The notes below the pieces were generated by a model. That model worked only from the letters and a program-made list of their open reading frames with translations, was not told the DNA's origin and did not search any database. Source: Micrasema longulum (Eukaryota > Arthropoda > Insecta > Trichoptera > Brachycentridae). From it: a stretch of DNA of 64,000 bases. This document shows positions 54,586-64,000 of this stretch, in pieces; within the stretch, counting starts at the first letter, position 1; the number at the start of each line of letters is the position of its first letter. The stretch is from positions 62,001-126,000 of the forward strand of contig JAGVSM010003668.1 of the NCBI GenBank assembly GCA_022494885.1, written 5' to 3'. A program made the translations under genes and the position numbers.

Positions 54586-54589
54586 ATTA

Positions 54590-55320
54590 ACGGCACATAT
54601 GGATTTGCCGATGACACTGTTATCTCGGCTGATAACATTGCTGATCTTCAACAACTTATAAATGATGGAGGAGAGGAATTATTGGACTTAAACGTTAACA
54701 TAAAAAAGACAACGTGGACGCCATTTGCCAGGGCAGATTACTCTAGCATTACTTTACAGCTAGAAAATGCACTGTTGGTGATGGTTGACTAATTGAAATA
54801 CCCGGGCAGCAGGGTCGAAATTGCCGTAGCACAATCAACAAAAAGAAAGGAATATTCTGCAATGATAAATCGAATTTGAAATTTAAGTAGAGAATGGTGA
54901 ATTTCTAATGTTTGGATTTCGTAAGTGCACACTATCAACCTGTTGAAGGCATTCGAGATGTGGGCTTACAGGAGAATGCTTCGTATAGCGTGAACTGCAA
55001 TGTAGAGGTCCCGAGGAGAGCTAATTGCAACGGGGAATTTATAAAATGTCTAAAGCTCCGTAAGATTTCCTATTTGGGTCATATCCTGCGTGGAGACGAA
55101 TATACAATCCTCCAGCTTATACTGATGGGCAAGTTGAGGGACAACGTGGACCCGGGAGAGGGTAATCGTCTAGGCTATGTAACATACGAGACAAGACCGG
55201 CATAAAGCGTGTTAAGGAGTTATTCTGGGCAGCGAAAGACAGAGGGGCCTTTTTAGAAATGGTCGCCAACGTCAGAATTGCCGATAGAGCACAAAAAGTA
55301 GAAGGAAATGACTATCTTTC
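54590..55320 (+). pseudogene. RTE-like LINE, RT catalytic box to C-terminus
   Basis: GTYGFADDTVISADNIADLQ carries the FADD catalytic box. Then LKAFEMWAYRRMLRIA, LRKISYLGHILRGDEYTILQ and VKELFWAAKDRGAFLEMVAN lie in shifting frames. The last blocks are the same family as 56740-56987. Multiple stops and frameshifts. Confidence 0.8.
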
Positions 55321-55324
55321 AATA

Positions 55325-55890
55325 ACAATAATATTGGTGTAGTCCAAAGTATTTACGAAAATCTATTTAAAATAAAAACATAAAGTAATTTCTACGAGTA
55401 AGATGACAGGCAAAGGTTTTCTTTAAAAAAACTTTTCTTTCTAAAAGATAAAAGAGAAAAATTGCTTTGCTTAACATTTAATGTATATTGATTTTATACA
55501 CCTACTTAAATAGTTTATCCAATGTTAAATTAACCAATTATCTCGAACCGCTTTATTCTAAGTAACTATCGGTTATATTGCAATTACTACAATATTTATT
55601 ATACACCTACATATATTTTTTTGTTAAATTATTCAAGCTGAATAATTATTGCCAACTATTTTATAATTATCACTTACGCGAGAACATTCCCAAGCAATAG
55701 GTATTAATATATTATGGACATTTATGTTGATAATATCGTAAAATGACAATGTAGTATATTTTATATTATTTAAAAGTAAATCAACCGAAAGTTAACCATT
55801 AAAGATATCCTTATAATGGGGGTTTTCGAAACTGGTACCTATGTGGTACAAAATATTTATTTGATTGAAATCAGCGCCAGCAGCTTATTT
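55325..55890. other. AT-rich intergenic DNA, no gene seen
   Basis: Only low-complexity sequence. Confidence 0.45.
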
Positions 55891-55894
55891 AAAT

Positions 55895-56236
55895 ATACAC
55901 GGTTTTTCAGGACCAGACCTTAATTTCTCGGACAAGCAGTTCCTCCACAAACCCTACCCGTCTCCTACGTAGCCGCTTCCCTATTCTGCGTCTGGTGCGT
56001 ATCGCTTAATTGGTCAAATACGTTTCTATCTATATTTTATTTGTAGGGAAAGGGTAGGGGTTTGCGGAAGGGATGCTTGTTCGAGAAATTAAAGATTTAC
56101 TCCTTTTTAAAATTACTTATATACATTATTTTTTTTAATGACTTTTTGGAATTTTTTTATGAAGATTTTTTTTAAAGCTTACTGTGAAGAATGTTCCACT
56201 GAAGTTTTGCGATCTGGCCCTGAAAAACCGTGTATT
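55895..56236. mobile_element. MITE, CAGGGCCAGAC family, copy 2, with nested MITE
   Basis: Outer ends: TATACACGGTTTTTCAGGAC at left, and CAAAACTTCAGTG / CAGATCGC / GGTTTTTCAGGGC when the right end is reversed. It is the same family as 29220-29382 but twice as long because of the insertion. Confidence 0.75.
55919..56094. mobile_element. Inner MITE nested in the CAGGGCCAGAC MITE
   Basis: CTTAATTTCTCGGACAAGCA, then CACAAACCCTACCCGTCTCC, pairs with the reverse of GGGAAAGGGTAGGGGTTTGC, then GCTTGTTCGAGAAATTAAAG. The arms are about 45 bp. It is inserted near the left end of the outer element. Confidence 0.75.
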
Positions 56237-56295
56237 TATATTTTGATATGTTATCATAAATATGTTTTTTTTTTCATATATTTTATAATTATTTA

Positions 56296-56484
56296 TTACA
56301 ACAAATTATTATTGATCATCTTGTTGACTGCAAGGTGTATTCTTCTTTTAAGTCGTTTTCTCTTGGCAGAGCAGTCGTGGTCACGTTGGCAGGAAGGAAG
56401 CACGTCGTTACGATCCGCCTTCATCCGCTCCCGGATGCCTTCTGAAGAGAGGCGCCAGTCGTTTTTGTCACCGAGTCTGTTCAT
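56296..56484 (-). other. Unrecognised open frame in GC-richer DNA
   Basis: The minus strand encodes NRLGDKNDWRLSSEGIRERM then KADRNDVLPSCQRDHDCSAK and RKRLKRR. The composition looks coding (higher GC than flanks), and the region sits among LINE fragments, so a LINE or other transposon scrap is likely. No family identified. Confidence 0.3.
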
Positions 56485-56739
56485 CTAGGTTTATCCTAAA
56501 AGGCGTATACTAAAATCTAATAAGGTGAACGATAAACAATCAAAAATAATGATTACCTTATTTAAGAAAACAACCTAGTTCGCGAATTTCAGTGTAACCT
56601 AAACGGGCGAAGTGATAGGTTGTAGGTAGTAATGTGCTCATATCGTAGCTTCTTTACTCCACAAAAAATCAACAGATTAAAAGAAAAATTAATCGGCATA
56701 TAAAATTTGAATTAAACAATCAGCATGGATTGTACTCAC

Positions 56740-57150
56740 TTCTCAAAACATTTTTTCTTCCCTTCTCGTTGACGTTGACAATCACTTCTAAAAGTCCCCT
56801 CTGTCTTCGCTGCCCGGAACCACTCTTCTACATACCTCATTCCTGTACAGTCTCTTATGTTGCGTAGCCAAGACGTTTGCCTTCTCCCATTTCCACGTTG
56901 TCCCTCAATCTTGCCAATTAGAATCAGCTGGATGATTTTATAAGTGTCTCCACGCAGGATGACATTTCCTTTCGCTGGTCTTGACATTTCTGCAGTAGGA
57001 TGTTGACTACAAGCAGTGTTTTTATTGTTCCAAAATAATTTCTGAAGCCAAACTGCGTTTTGTCAAGATCTTGCTTGCATTTGTTTCTGATTTGTGCATG
57101 ATTTGTGCAATTTCTTGAAGAGACCACATCTCTAATGACGAGATTCTTTT
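56740..57150 (-). pseudogene. RTE-like LINE with internal deletion, inverted
   Basis: Minus strand: LDKTQFGFRNYFGTIKTLLV then VNILLQKCQDQ is the RT finger block (QFGFRxGxGTxEA). It is followed almost at once by VILRGDTYKIIQLILIGKIE, GQRGNGRRQTSWLRNIRDCT and VEEWFRAAKTEG, the C-terminal block. The RT palm is therefore deleted. Confidence 0.8.
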
Positions 57151-57335
57151 TAGAACCGAAGAAGAGAGGCACATAATCAAAGCCATCTTAGAGATGCGAG
57201 CCTAATGGACCAGCCACATTATGCACCATGAGGGTCTCTTGCATGGAATAATAGAGGAAATTGGCTAAGGGGACCAACCAATAAGGGCTCCCCCAACGGG
57301 AGTATTTAGAACAAGTGTGCGATAATTCGAACTGC
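57113..57335 (+). pseudogene. RTE-like LINE scrap, opposite orientation
   Basis: The plus strand reads HISNDEILFRTEEERHIIKA then ILEMRA, a stop, and WTSHIMHHEGLLHGIIEEIG, matching the NEEVLRRxxEER...GHIMRHEGLL stretch of RTE-like proteins. It begins where the minus-strand LINE ends, so the two meet head to head. Confidence 0.7.
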
Positions 57336-57960
57336 GCCTCATATGTTGAGCTGTAGAGGATACATAATACAGTATTATTTATGAAAAAAAACTATATTTT
57401 TTGTTTCTTAATTATTCATTACTATGCCTTTATGTGTAACAGAATGCGAAGTTTATTTTTAACTCCTTACCACATACAGAGCATATCTGGCTTGAAGTAT
57501 AAAAGTGAATGTGTATTTTTTCTCTATTCTCAAGAAAGCTATCGGCGCATGCATGTAATAATTGCATGAAGTTTTAAGTATGGACAAATAAAACTTTGGG
57601 TTTTTAATTCATGCAAGGATATAGGTATATGGTCCAATTTATTTTACTTAATATTTAAAAGTAAAAAAATATTCTACATCTTTCCAAGTCTCTTCCATAA
57701 CATATATTTTATTTGCACCAAAAAAAACTTAAATGAAAATGTTAAATGAATGGAAAAGAAAGATTTGAATCAATAGTGTGATTTACGAATTCGGAGAAGC
57801 TATTACTAAAAGATAACGGCGTTTTTCAATTTCCCACGAATAGGGAATGAACTTGAAGTTACTATTACAATTTCATACACACCGCTTGTTCTAATAGATC
57901 TATTTTTGATTTGGAGTTGTCAACATTTTCATAAATTGTTAGTATAGAACGCGGGCTGGA

Positions 57961-59228
57961 TACGAGGGTTGCTACATAAGTTTTGGGATATGGCAACACC
58001 TGTGTGAATATGTCTGATTTGATGCAATCAAATCTGACATTGTCATCGTAAAGTTTGCCATTTTTAATAGTAAACGTACTCAGAACGTTTAGTCATACGA
58101 GTGATATTTATGTTTAGATACTTAAAAAATTAACAAAAAAAACATTTTCGTACGATGATTTTCTATGACTTTCGACGTGGATTAAACCAACAACAGTGTG
58201 CCGATCAACCCACTGCGACTTTTAGTGATGAAGCACCATCTTGAACCACCGTGTTTCGCTGGTTTTCTGAAATCAATCGTGGTCGCACTTCGTTACAGGA
58301 CAAATTTCGTGAAGTTCATCCAAAATCGGCTGTTGTGTCAGAAAAAAACGATGCTTTGTGTGAACTGATATTGCAAGATCGTCATTTGACATACCGCGAG
58401 ATTAAGGCATGCATGGACATTAGTTCCATTTGCATACATTCAATATTGCATGAATATTTGGTCGTCAAAAAGATTTGTTTGCGTTGGATACCGCATAATT
58501 TGGCAATCGCTCAGAAAAAGGCTCGTGTCGATTAATGCAAACAAATGTTTAAAAAATTCAATCGCGGTGCTTCAAAAGACGTCTATAAGATCGTGACAGG
58601 CGACAAATTATGGATCTATGCATATGAACCCGAAACTAAACAATAATTGACTGTATAGGTCTTTCAAGACGAACCAAATCCAAAAAAATGAACCACTTCG
58701 AAGCAAATGGTCGCCTGTTTTTTCGTAACAACGGAAACATGTCGTCACTGTTCCATTAGAATAACATAGAACGGCCAATTCTGAATGGTACACCACCATT
58801 TGTTAGTCAGAAGTGTTCGAAAAATAAGGGAAACCAATTGCAGAAGACGAATCATTCTCCACCACGACAATGCAAGCTGTCACATATCAGCTCAAACAAG
58901 TGAATTTTTGAGCATTCAAAACATCGAATTGATGGGTCATCCGCCGTCCAGTCCTGATTTGGGACCCAATGTTTTTTTCTTATTCCCGCGAATAAAAAAA
59001 AAAATGTGAGGTCAACGTTTTTTCAACGCCTGAAGAAGCGGTTGATACGTTCAAATCACATGTTTGGAGGTACCTCAATCGGACTGGAAAAAGTGCTACG
59101 AAAATTGGTTCAAACGCATGCAAAAGTGTATTGATTTTCAAGAATATTTTGAAAAACAAAAAGCTATTTTCGATTATAAATATTTGTGTTTACTTGTTTA
59201 TCTCAAAACTTAAGTAGCAACCCTCGTA
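57961..59228 (+). mobile_element. Full-length mariner element
   Basis: TACGAGGGTTGCTACATAAG (continuing TTTTGGGAT) at the left and ATCTCAAAACTTAAGTAGCA (continuing ACCCTCGTA) at the right form about 28-bp terminal repeats with two mismatches, with TA at both edges. Length 1268 bp, the usual size for mariner. It contains a decayed transposase. Confidence 0.95.
58140..59165 (+). pseudogene. Mariner transposase, broken
   Basis: Ordered blocks: DDFLYDFRRGLNQQQCADQ (N-terminal domain), stop, TVFRWFSEINRGRTSLQDKF, ELILQDRHLTYREIKACMDI, SRW-like LRWIPHNLAIAQKKARVD, stop, then IVTGDKLWIYAYEPETKQ. There the usual GDESW is GDKLW, so the residue after the first catalytic Asp is altered. It continues with RRRIILHHDNASCHISAQTS (second Asp) and ELMGHPPSSPDLGPNVFFLF (third Asp region), frameshift, then NWFKRMQKCIDFQEYFEKQK. 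Stops and shifts rule out activity. Confidence 0.9.
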
Positions 59229-59356
59229 TAAGGGTGTAAGAGTTTACTAATGTTTAAAAATTGAACCGGTTCATCGAATTTTCTCCTAGGACTTATTTTC
59301 AGCTTCCATATTTTTATTTGCAGAATCTGTATTCCTATATATTTTTCGTATAGCTT

Positions 59357-59378
59357 ATTATTATTATTATTATTATTT
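59357..59378. repeat. (TTA)n microsatellite
   Basis: About seven TTA units in a row. Confidence 0.85.
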
Positions 59379-59514
59379 TACATATTTCTATTAACGAACT
59401 ATTGTGGCCATTCTTTTCAGCGATGTCTTAAATTAACGTTATTTTAAGGGAATATGAATTAATCGGTTAAATACAGAGTGAGAACTGGTCATTTTGTATG
59501 TTATAAGATGTAAT

Positions 59515-59909
59515 GGATTTACGGGAATTACGTTTTACAGTTACAGTGTAAAAAATGTTTTCTTACGCGCGCTAATAATAATTAGTGCATTAAATTGAAC
59601 GGCGAAGCTTCTTAAAAATGTACTAAAAAATATATAAAAATGATTTTAATAAAAACGAACTACTTTGATCTATGTCACTATTTCTTCCGAATCAATCAAC
59701 GATAGTGTTGTGATAGATTTTCGGTTTACGGGAAGCCACTGACCAATCAGCAGAACTTACCGATGAGAACTTTTGACGTCACACGCGGACTAATTATAAA
59801 ACTAAATATTCATAGCGCAGATAATAAGGTACACAAAAATATTTTTTATACATTTTCGGATAACTTTGATAGTCTATTAACAAATGGAAAACCACTCAAC
59901 TTCCTCATT
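59515..59909 (+). mobile_element. CRE-bearing MITE, copy F
   Basis: The left end is degenerate. Internal landmarks: TTACGCGCGCTAATAATAAT, GAACGGCGAAGCTTCT, GATAGTGTTGTGATAGATTT, TTTGACGTCACACGCGG near 59775, and AACTTCCTCATT at 59898-59909. It codes for nothing. Confidence 0.85.
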
Positions 59910-59914
59910 GCCAA

Positions 59915-60580
59915 TTAGTTATTAGTCCTACCTGCAAATACACGCAATATGTTATCTACATATTTATACAATTTAAACATACACTATTTTACAGGAACCG
60001 TGATGCAGTTGGTTAGACGGCCAACTGTGATACTGGCGTCGCTGGCTTTGAAAAAAATAAATTAGTTTATGATGTATTTACACCTGATGATAGGTAAATT
60101 TAAAGAACCGAAACTTGTGTCCTTGTTAATTTTAAACTAATGTGTGGCATAAAATACCTGTATTAACATTAAAAAGGCTGAACGATGCTCAACCCTTTCG
60201 TTAAATGTTTCAGGGAACGGCCTAGCCATTCAGTTGACTGCCAGCATTTAATGAACAGCCTAGCCGCTCAGTTCGGTGGCTGATTTAACTATTTGGCGGC
60301 GATATACATTTTTAGTCAATTTCAATTTCTAAAAAATATTTGTAAGTCAATGTTTTTTTTTACTATGAAAATATTATAATATACCTACTACCTACAATAT
60401 ATTTATAAACCACTGATTTTCTCAAATTGAACGGTTTGGGAAGGTAGTAAGAAATTTCCTTAATACAATATGCCCGCCATTATGAAAACGTATGTATATG
60501 TAGGTAAACTGTCTAAATCAAAAAATGTATAGTGTAAAATGCAAACAAATTGTAATAATGAATAAAAACAAAAAAAACTT
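59915..60580. other. AT-rich DNA, no gene seen
   Basis: A partly repeated motif, GGCCTAGCCATTCAGTTGAC / AACAGCCTAGCCGCTCAGTT, lies near 60215-60275. Confidence 0.4.
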
Positions 60581-60944
60581 CATGCGCTGCGTAACGTTCA
60601 CCATTTTTCCCATGTTTCAACATCCACGTTTCTTCAACTTTTCCATTTGTTAATTTTTATGAAGTAAAATAGCTGAAACCTTGATTAATGTGGGTGAGAT
60701 TCATCTGTCTGAATTAAAAGTCAATAGATAGAAGAGCTGAACAAGTTTGAATGTTTAAACATAGGCAGAATGGTGAATGTTACACAGTGCGTAAAGTGCC
60801 CAATTAAACCAGCCAATGACAGGTAAATCCCTTAAGCCCTGTAAATGCCTAGACTTCATATTATTTTCTCAAAATAATATTTCCTCTCTTTAGCGATAAA
60901 TTTCAATCTTAATAACTTCCTCATCATCATCATCACCACCCCTT

Positions 60945-61215
60945 TTCCTTTCTTTTCCATTTAATGGTGCATAGGGCACTGCACTGGTACTCCAATCGCA
61001 CCGTATCTTGATAGTTCTTGTTACATGAAGGTAAGATGATCAGTCTTACGCTTCAGGTGCTAGTTCAGGTGCCAGTTCAGGTGCCAAGCTGAGGTCCTAT
61101 GAAATATTCTAGTATGGAAACACCTTTTTAATAAATGTTTCATGTCAACCATGTCCCGCTCAAACCAAAGACCTCTTGCATGGTAGGCAAATGCGCTGAG
61201 GATTACAGCTTAGAG
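60945..61215 (-). repeat. tRNA-derived SINE, copy 10, with internal 12-bp triplication
   Basis: TTTAATGGTGCATAGGGCAC, GTACTCCAATCGCACCGTAT, GTTACATGAAGGTAAGATGA, then a triplicated AGGTGC(C/T)AGTTC stretch at 61064-61090. TGAAATATTCTAGTATGG and CTCTTGCATGGTAGGCAAA follow. The B box is decayed. Confidence 0.85.
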
Positions 61216-61494
61216 GTGGACAAATAATAACTTCCTAGGGAGTGAAATCCGGTATTGTCTAGAAACATTGGACATACCGCTGACATGTCATGGCCGCGAA
61301 ACGGGGGATTTTCCACAGAACTCTATCGGATATTTTTCACTTGGTTATAGTATATCTGCACTAGCCAATTCGACAATCATTTAGTTTAGGTAATCGTTTT
61401 TTCAAACTGATCAATCCAACCTTTGTTTTAACATATTACAACAGAGATGAAGAACATTTAAGAGAAGGTAATAAAGAAGTCTAGGCATCTACAG

Positions 61495-61640
61495 GGCTTC
61501 AGGTACCAGTCCAGGGACTATAAAATATTCTCGTGTGAAAACACCCCTTTTAAATAAATATTTCATATCCATATTGGGAATCGAACCCGAGACCTCTTGC
61601 ATGGCATGCTAACTAGCTGACCATTACACCACGAGGTCGA
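61495..61640 (-). repeat. tRNA-derived SINE, copy 11, 5' half only
   Basis: TTCAGGTACCAGTCCAGGG to GGGAATCGAACCCGAGACC (B box) and ACCACGAGGTCGAC (head). The 3' half is absent. It is flanked by two copies of a roughly 48-bp sequence ending TCTACAGGGCTT. Confidence 0.85.
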
Positions 61641-61874
61641 CAAAAACATTTTAGAGAAGGTAATATAGATGTCTAGGCATCTACAGGGCTTATGACCTGT
61701 CAATAGCTGGTTTAAGTGGCCACTTTACACTCTGTGTAACATTCACCATTCTGCCTATATTTGAACATTTATACTTTTTCAATTATTTAATCTGTTGATG
61801 TTTATGAAGTTAAAGAGCTGAAACCTTTATTTATGCGGGTGAGATTCATCTAATTGAATTATTTCACCTACATA

Positions 61875-62550
61875 CTAGGCAACGCCTGAAAATGTTATTT
61901 TTTTAATTTCTATACTTCTTTATGGACCAGGTGGATTTATCAACAATATTTTGAGTTTGTCCAATTTTTTTTAGACAAGCACTGGATTCTCCAGCTCAGC
62001 GAACAGCTCCCCAGGGAGTCGAATCCAGTCCTTGTCTACAAAAATTTGGACAAACTCAACCTTTGTTTGTTAAACTTCTCGATTATGATTAGTTTATTTT
62101 CTTAAGTCACCATTGCGAAAAATGCCGCGTTATAACGAATCCCTACTCGTCGGGGTCGCGATCAAAATACTGTACTGTGCTTAAAGTATTTTTAAAATTT
62201 TTCACTATAGGCACACGCATGCAGCAAGGCAAGGCGTTGCATCGGTATTGCCATATTAAGTTTCCTTCTGGTGTGGTTAAACTACATAGATGTAATTATG
62301 TATGACAGGTTCACTGGCAAACACACATTATGTATAATATTATATCTTGAAACGAGTTATTCCTTATAGGCCTTAAAACTAGTTTAATTGCAGATTTTAA
62401 TAAGACAATACCAGAGGCGTGCACGACGCACTTGTAGCAGTTTTTTTCGGTAGGAGACAAGAAAACGGAGCCAAATGATATACAAAAAACAATCTAAAAA
62501 AATATATTTATTGCCAATAAAAAGCCCTCAGGCAAGCGGCCCATTAAAAC
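61875..62550. other. Intergenic DNA, no gene seen
   Basis: Contains a segment (61975-62060, CCCCAGGGAGTCGAATCCAG) related to 61230 (TTCCTAGGGAGTGAAATCCGG) and to 4.08 kb. No coding sequence. Confidence 0.4.
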
Positions 62551-62554
62551 AAAT

Positions 62555-62795
62555 TGTTCCGTTTCCGCACCTAATGGTGCATAGGTCACTGCATCGGTAC
62601 ACCAACCGCAGTGTATCTTGATCATTTTTATTACATAAAGGTTAGATAAACAGTCTCGCGCTTCAGATGTCAGTCCAGCGACTATGAAATATTCTAGTGT
62701 AAAAGTTATTTTTTAATGAACATTTTATGTTGACCATGTCGGGAATCGAACCTGATACCTCATGCATGGTACACAAGCTGACAATTCATATAATA
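62555..62795 (-). repeat. tRNA-derived SINE, copy 12
   Basis: TTTCCGCACCTAATGGTGCA, CGGTACACCAACCGCAGTG, AGTCTCGCGCTTCAGATG and GTCGGGAATCGAACCTGATA (B box) are in order for a minus-strand copy. The extreme 5' head is diverged. Confidence 0.85.
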
Positions 62796-62935
62796 AAATA
62801 TGTATAAAAAATACGTCCCCATAAAATTTCAGTTCTACGAAATTTAACCTTGACTGTGCATTCATATATATGTATATTTATTTAGCTTATTGCGTTCTAT
62901 TGTTTTTTTTATTGCCGAGAGATACCTTTTAAGCG

Positions 62936-63388
62936 GGGCCGCAATTGAACGTAGTTATGCAGAAAGCAGCCAATCCACAATTTTGGAAAAAATGTATATT
63001 GATGTTATCGGGTGCAGTAAGGTCAATGCTATGTCCTGCTAAAAACAGCAAGACCGCTTTCATACAAAAAATGTTTTAATCATCACAAAAACGGCATTTC
63101 TTAATTTGCAGAAAACACCCACAGCACGGAACACAGACAGCACAGAAAATCTTAACGGATTTTTAAAATTATTAAAACTAGTCAAACATATAATTAAATT
63201 CTTGTTTGTAATAAAAAAAAAAACTAACATATTCATTGTTTATAATTTGTTAAAGTCAAAAACATTCCAACTGTAGTGTAAATTTGTTAATTCACTCATT
63301 TCACAAAGGTGCTATTATCTCAGTTTCACTTTTCTATGGCTGGCTGCTTTCTGAATAACTACGTTTAATTGAGTACCGTTTAAACAAA
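62936..63388. mobile_element. Inverted-repeat pair, possible MITE or element end
   Basis: GCAATTGAACGTAGTTATGC (continuing AGAAAGCAGCCA) at 62941 is mirrored by TGGCTGCTTTCTGAATAACT (continuing ACGTTTAATTGAG) at 63343. About 370 bp lie between. It sits immediately downstream of the transposon-like fragment on the minus strand. Confidence 0.65.
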
Positions 63389-63431
63389 GCGAAATATCTT
63401 CAAAATGTAAAATTTTCAGAAGAAGGTTTTT

Positions 63432-63950
63432 TCATGTTAAAAATAAAACTATTACCATTTTAAACAAAACAAAAATTAGATAAATAAAGCTGTGGCCACG
63501 GATTAAAAAGTAGTGCAAAATCTTAGTGAATGCCTTGCCTGTTTCCAGAAAATACGTCAATACCCCAAACATAATTGAATTTTTATTTTGACTACTGTAG
63601 GAGTCGGAAAACAACTTTAAGGTTTGTTTGTTTTTTCCACTTCTAAATAAATTTCTGTCCATGTTTTTTAGATAGTGTAAAAAGGCAGAAGATATTTCGT
63701 TGGCCCCTCTAGGTGCCTGGGTTTTAAGCCAAGTGTAAAAGAATATGTCATCTTTGTGCTGTTTTTTATCATCAGTATGTTGCATGATACGGGAATAAAA
63801 AACCTCCTTAAAGCTCAGTTTAGGCAGAGGCTGATTTTGCCGACAATCAAAGCGAACCTTTATAGTGTTTGACTCAACCTCATTCATCAATGAGAAAAGG
63901 GCTTTAGCTATCATGTTGTGGAGACGATAATGTGTTTTTATCTTCTTAAC
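63432..63950 (-). pseudogene. Transposon-associated insect protein fragment (DUF7869-like)
   Basis: The minus strand reads VRFDCRQNQPLPKLSFKEVF, DDIFFYTWLKTQAPRGANEI, SSAFLHYL, then LKLFSDSYSSQNKNSIMFGV and HYFLIRGHSF. From memory this is the conserved core of a large insect family of uncharacterised, repeat-like proteins: YTWxExxxxRGxNExSS, LFSDSCxxQNKN, FPVRGHSF. The frame is open from about 63950 (stop further upstream) to 63432, but the usual continuation PPDRVFGRxEK after RGHSF is replaced by hydrophobic residues, so the C-terminus is lost. The family looks like a DDE/RNase H-like domain, which I infer only. Confidence 0.65.
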
Positions 63951-64000
63951 TCGAAATCAGTTTCCTTCTTTATTCGAAGTAGAAACTCTTTGCAGGCAGA

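Larger units (their letters stand above)
60585..61870. repeat. Inverted and direct copies of an unclassified repeat
   Basis: A unit with GTAACATTCACCATTCTGCC, ATGTTTATGAAG, AGCTGAAACC and GGGTGAGATTCATCT occurs at 60585-60730 (+) and 61735-61870 (+). Its leading part also occurs inverted at 60755-60860 (GGCAGAATGGTGAATGTTAC, GCCCTGTAAATGCCTAGAC). The 60.6 kb pair therefore forms a large palindrome, and the 60.8 and 61.7 kb parts an inverted repeat about 800 bp apart. No coding sequence. Confidence 0.7.

Noticed and set aside
57961..59228. Domesticated mariner gene (SETMAR-like)
   Set aside because: The frame is broken many times and no host exon is fused to it.

Overview
This is an AT-rich (about 70% by eye) window of a eukaryotic nuclear genome, almost certainly an arthropod and most likely an insect. 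The evidence is spliced genes with GT/AG introns, tRNA-derived SINEs, 5'-truncated LINEs, and decayed mariner, Tc1, pogo and PIF/Harbinger transposons, with a MADF-BESS gene and an EXO1 gene among them. Short motifs such as GTAGGTACCTA-type strings look lepidopteran to me, but I cannot fix the order. There are no bacterial operons, no CRISPR array and no standalone tRNA or rRNA gene.

Host-like genes are sparse. (1) At 99-2401 (+) lie the last four coding exons of an exonuclease 1 (EXO1/tosca) gene: the C-terminal regulatory half, ending in the conserved FGFKK tail. (2) At 20796-21125 (+) is a compact intronless gene for a 109-residue protein I do not recognise, with a TATA box, a GC-rich start region, an AU-rich 3' UTR and a polyA signal. 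(3) At 25929-28327 (+) is a two-exon MADF-BESS DNA-binding protein gene whose intron holds two inverted-repeat transposons. Transposon-derived coding sequence follows: a spliced but internally deleted Mutator-like/YqaJ gene (43656-45725, -), a pogo-type transposase remnant (39910-40460, -), a PHD-like finger from another pogo-type element (47460-47917, +), and a fragment resembling a widespread insect transposon-associated protein (63432-63950, -).

The rest is mostly mobile DNA. At least twelve copies of one tRNA-derived SINE are scattered on both strands, with single copies of two other SINE types. Six copies of one ~400 bp inverted-repeat MITE carry a CREB/ATF-like TGACGTCA box in four cases. 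LINE fragments fall into a Jockey/CR1-like group (5.3-6.5, 15-16.4, 28.9-29.9, 48.2-49.2 kb) and an RTE-like endonuclease/reverse transcriptase group (7, 9, 31.6-32.2, 52.6-57.3 kb). A full-length mariner with both terminal repeats sits at 57961-59228; all its reading frames are broken.

Nesting gives relative ages. A PIF/Harbinger deletion derivative sits inside a SINE at 30.8 kb; two MITEs sit inside a SINE at 23.2 kb; a SINE sits inside a MITE at 24.1 kb; one MITE sits inside another at 55.9 kb. I found no convincing undescribed functional system. The best leads are the CRE-bearing MITE family, the unknown 109-residue gene, the possible alternative EXO1 C-terminus, the inverted repeats in the MADF intron, and the 81-bp hairpin at 17.26 kb.
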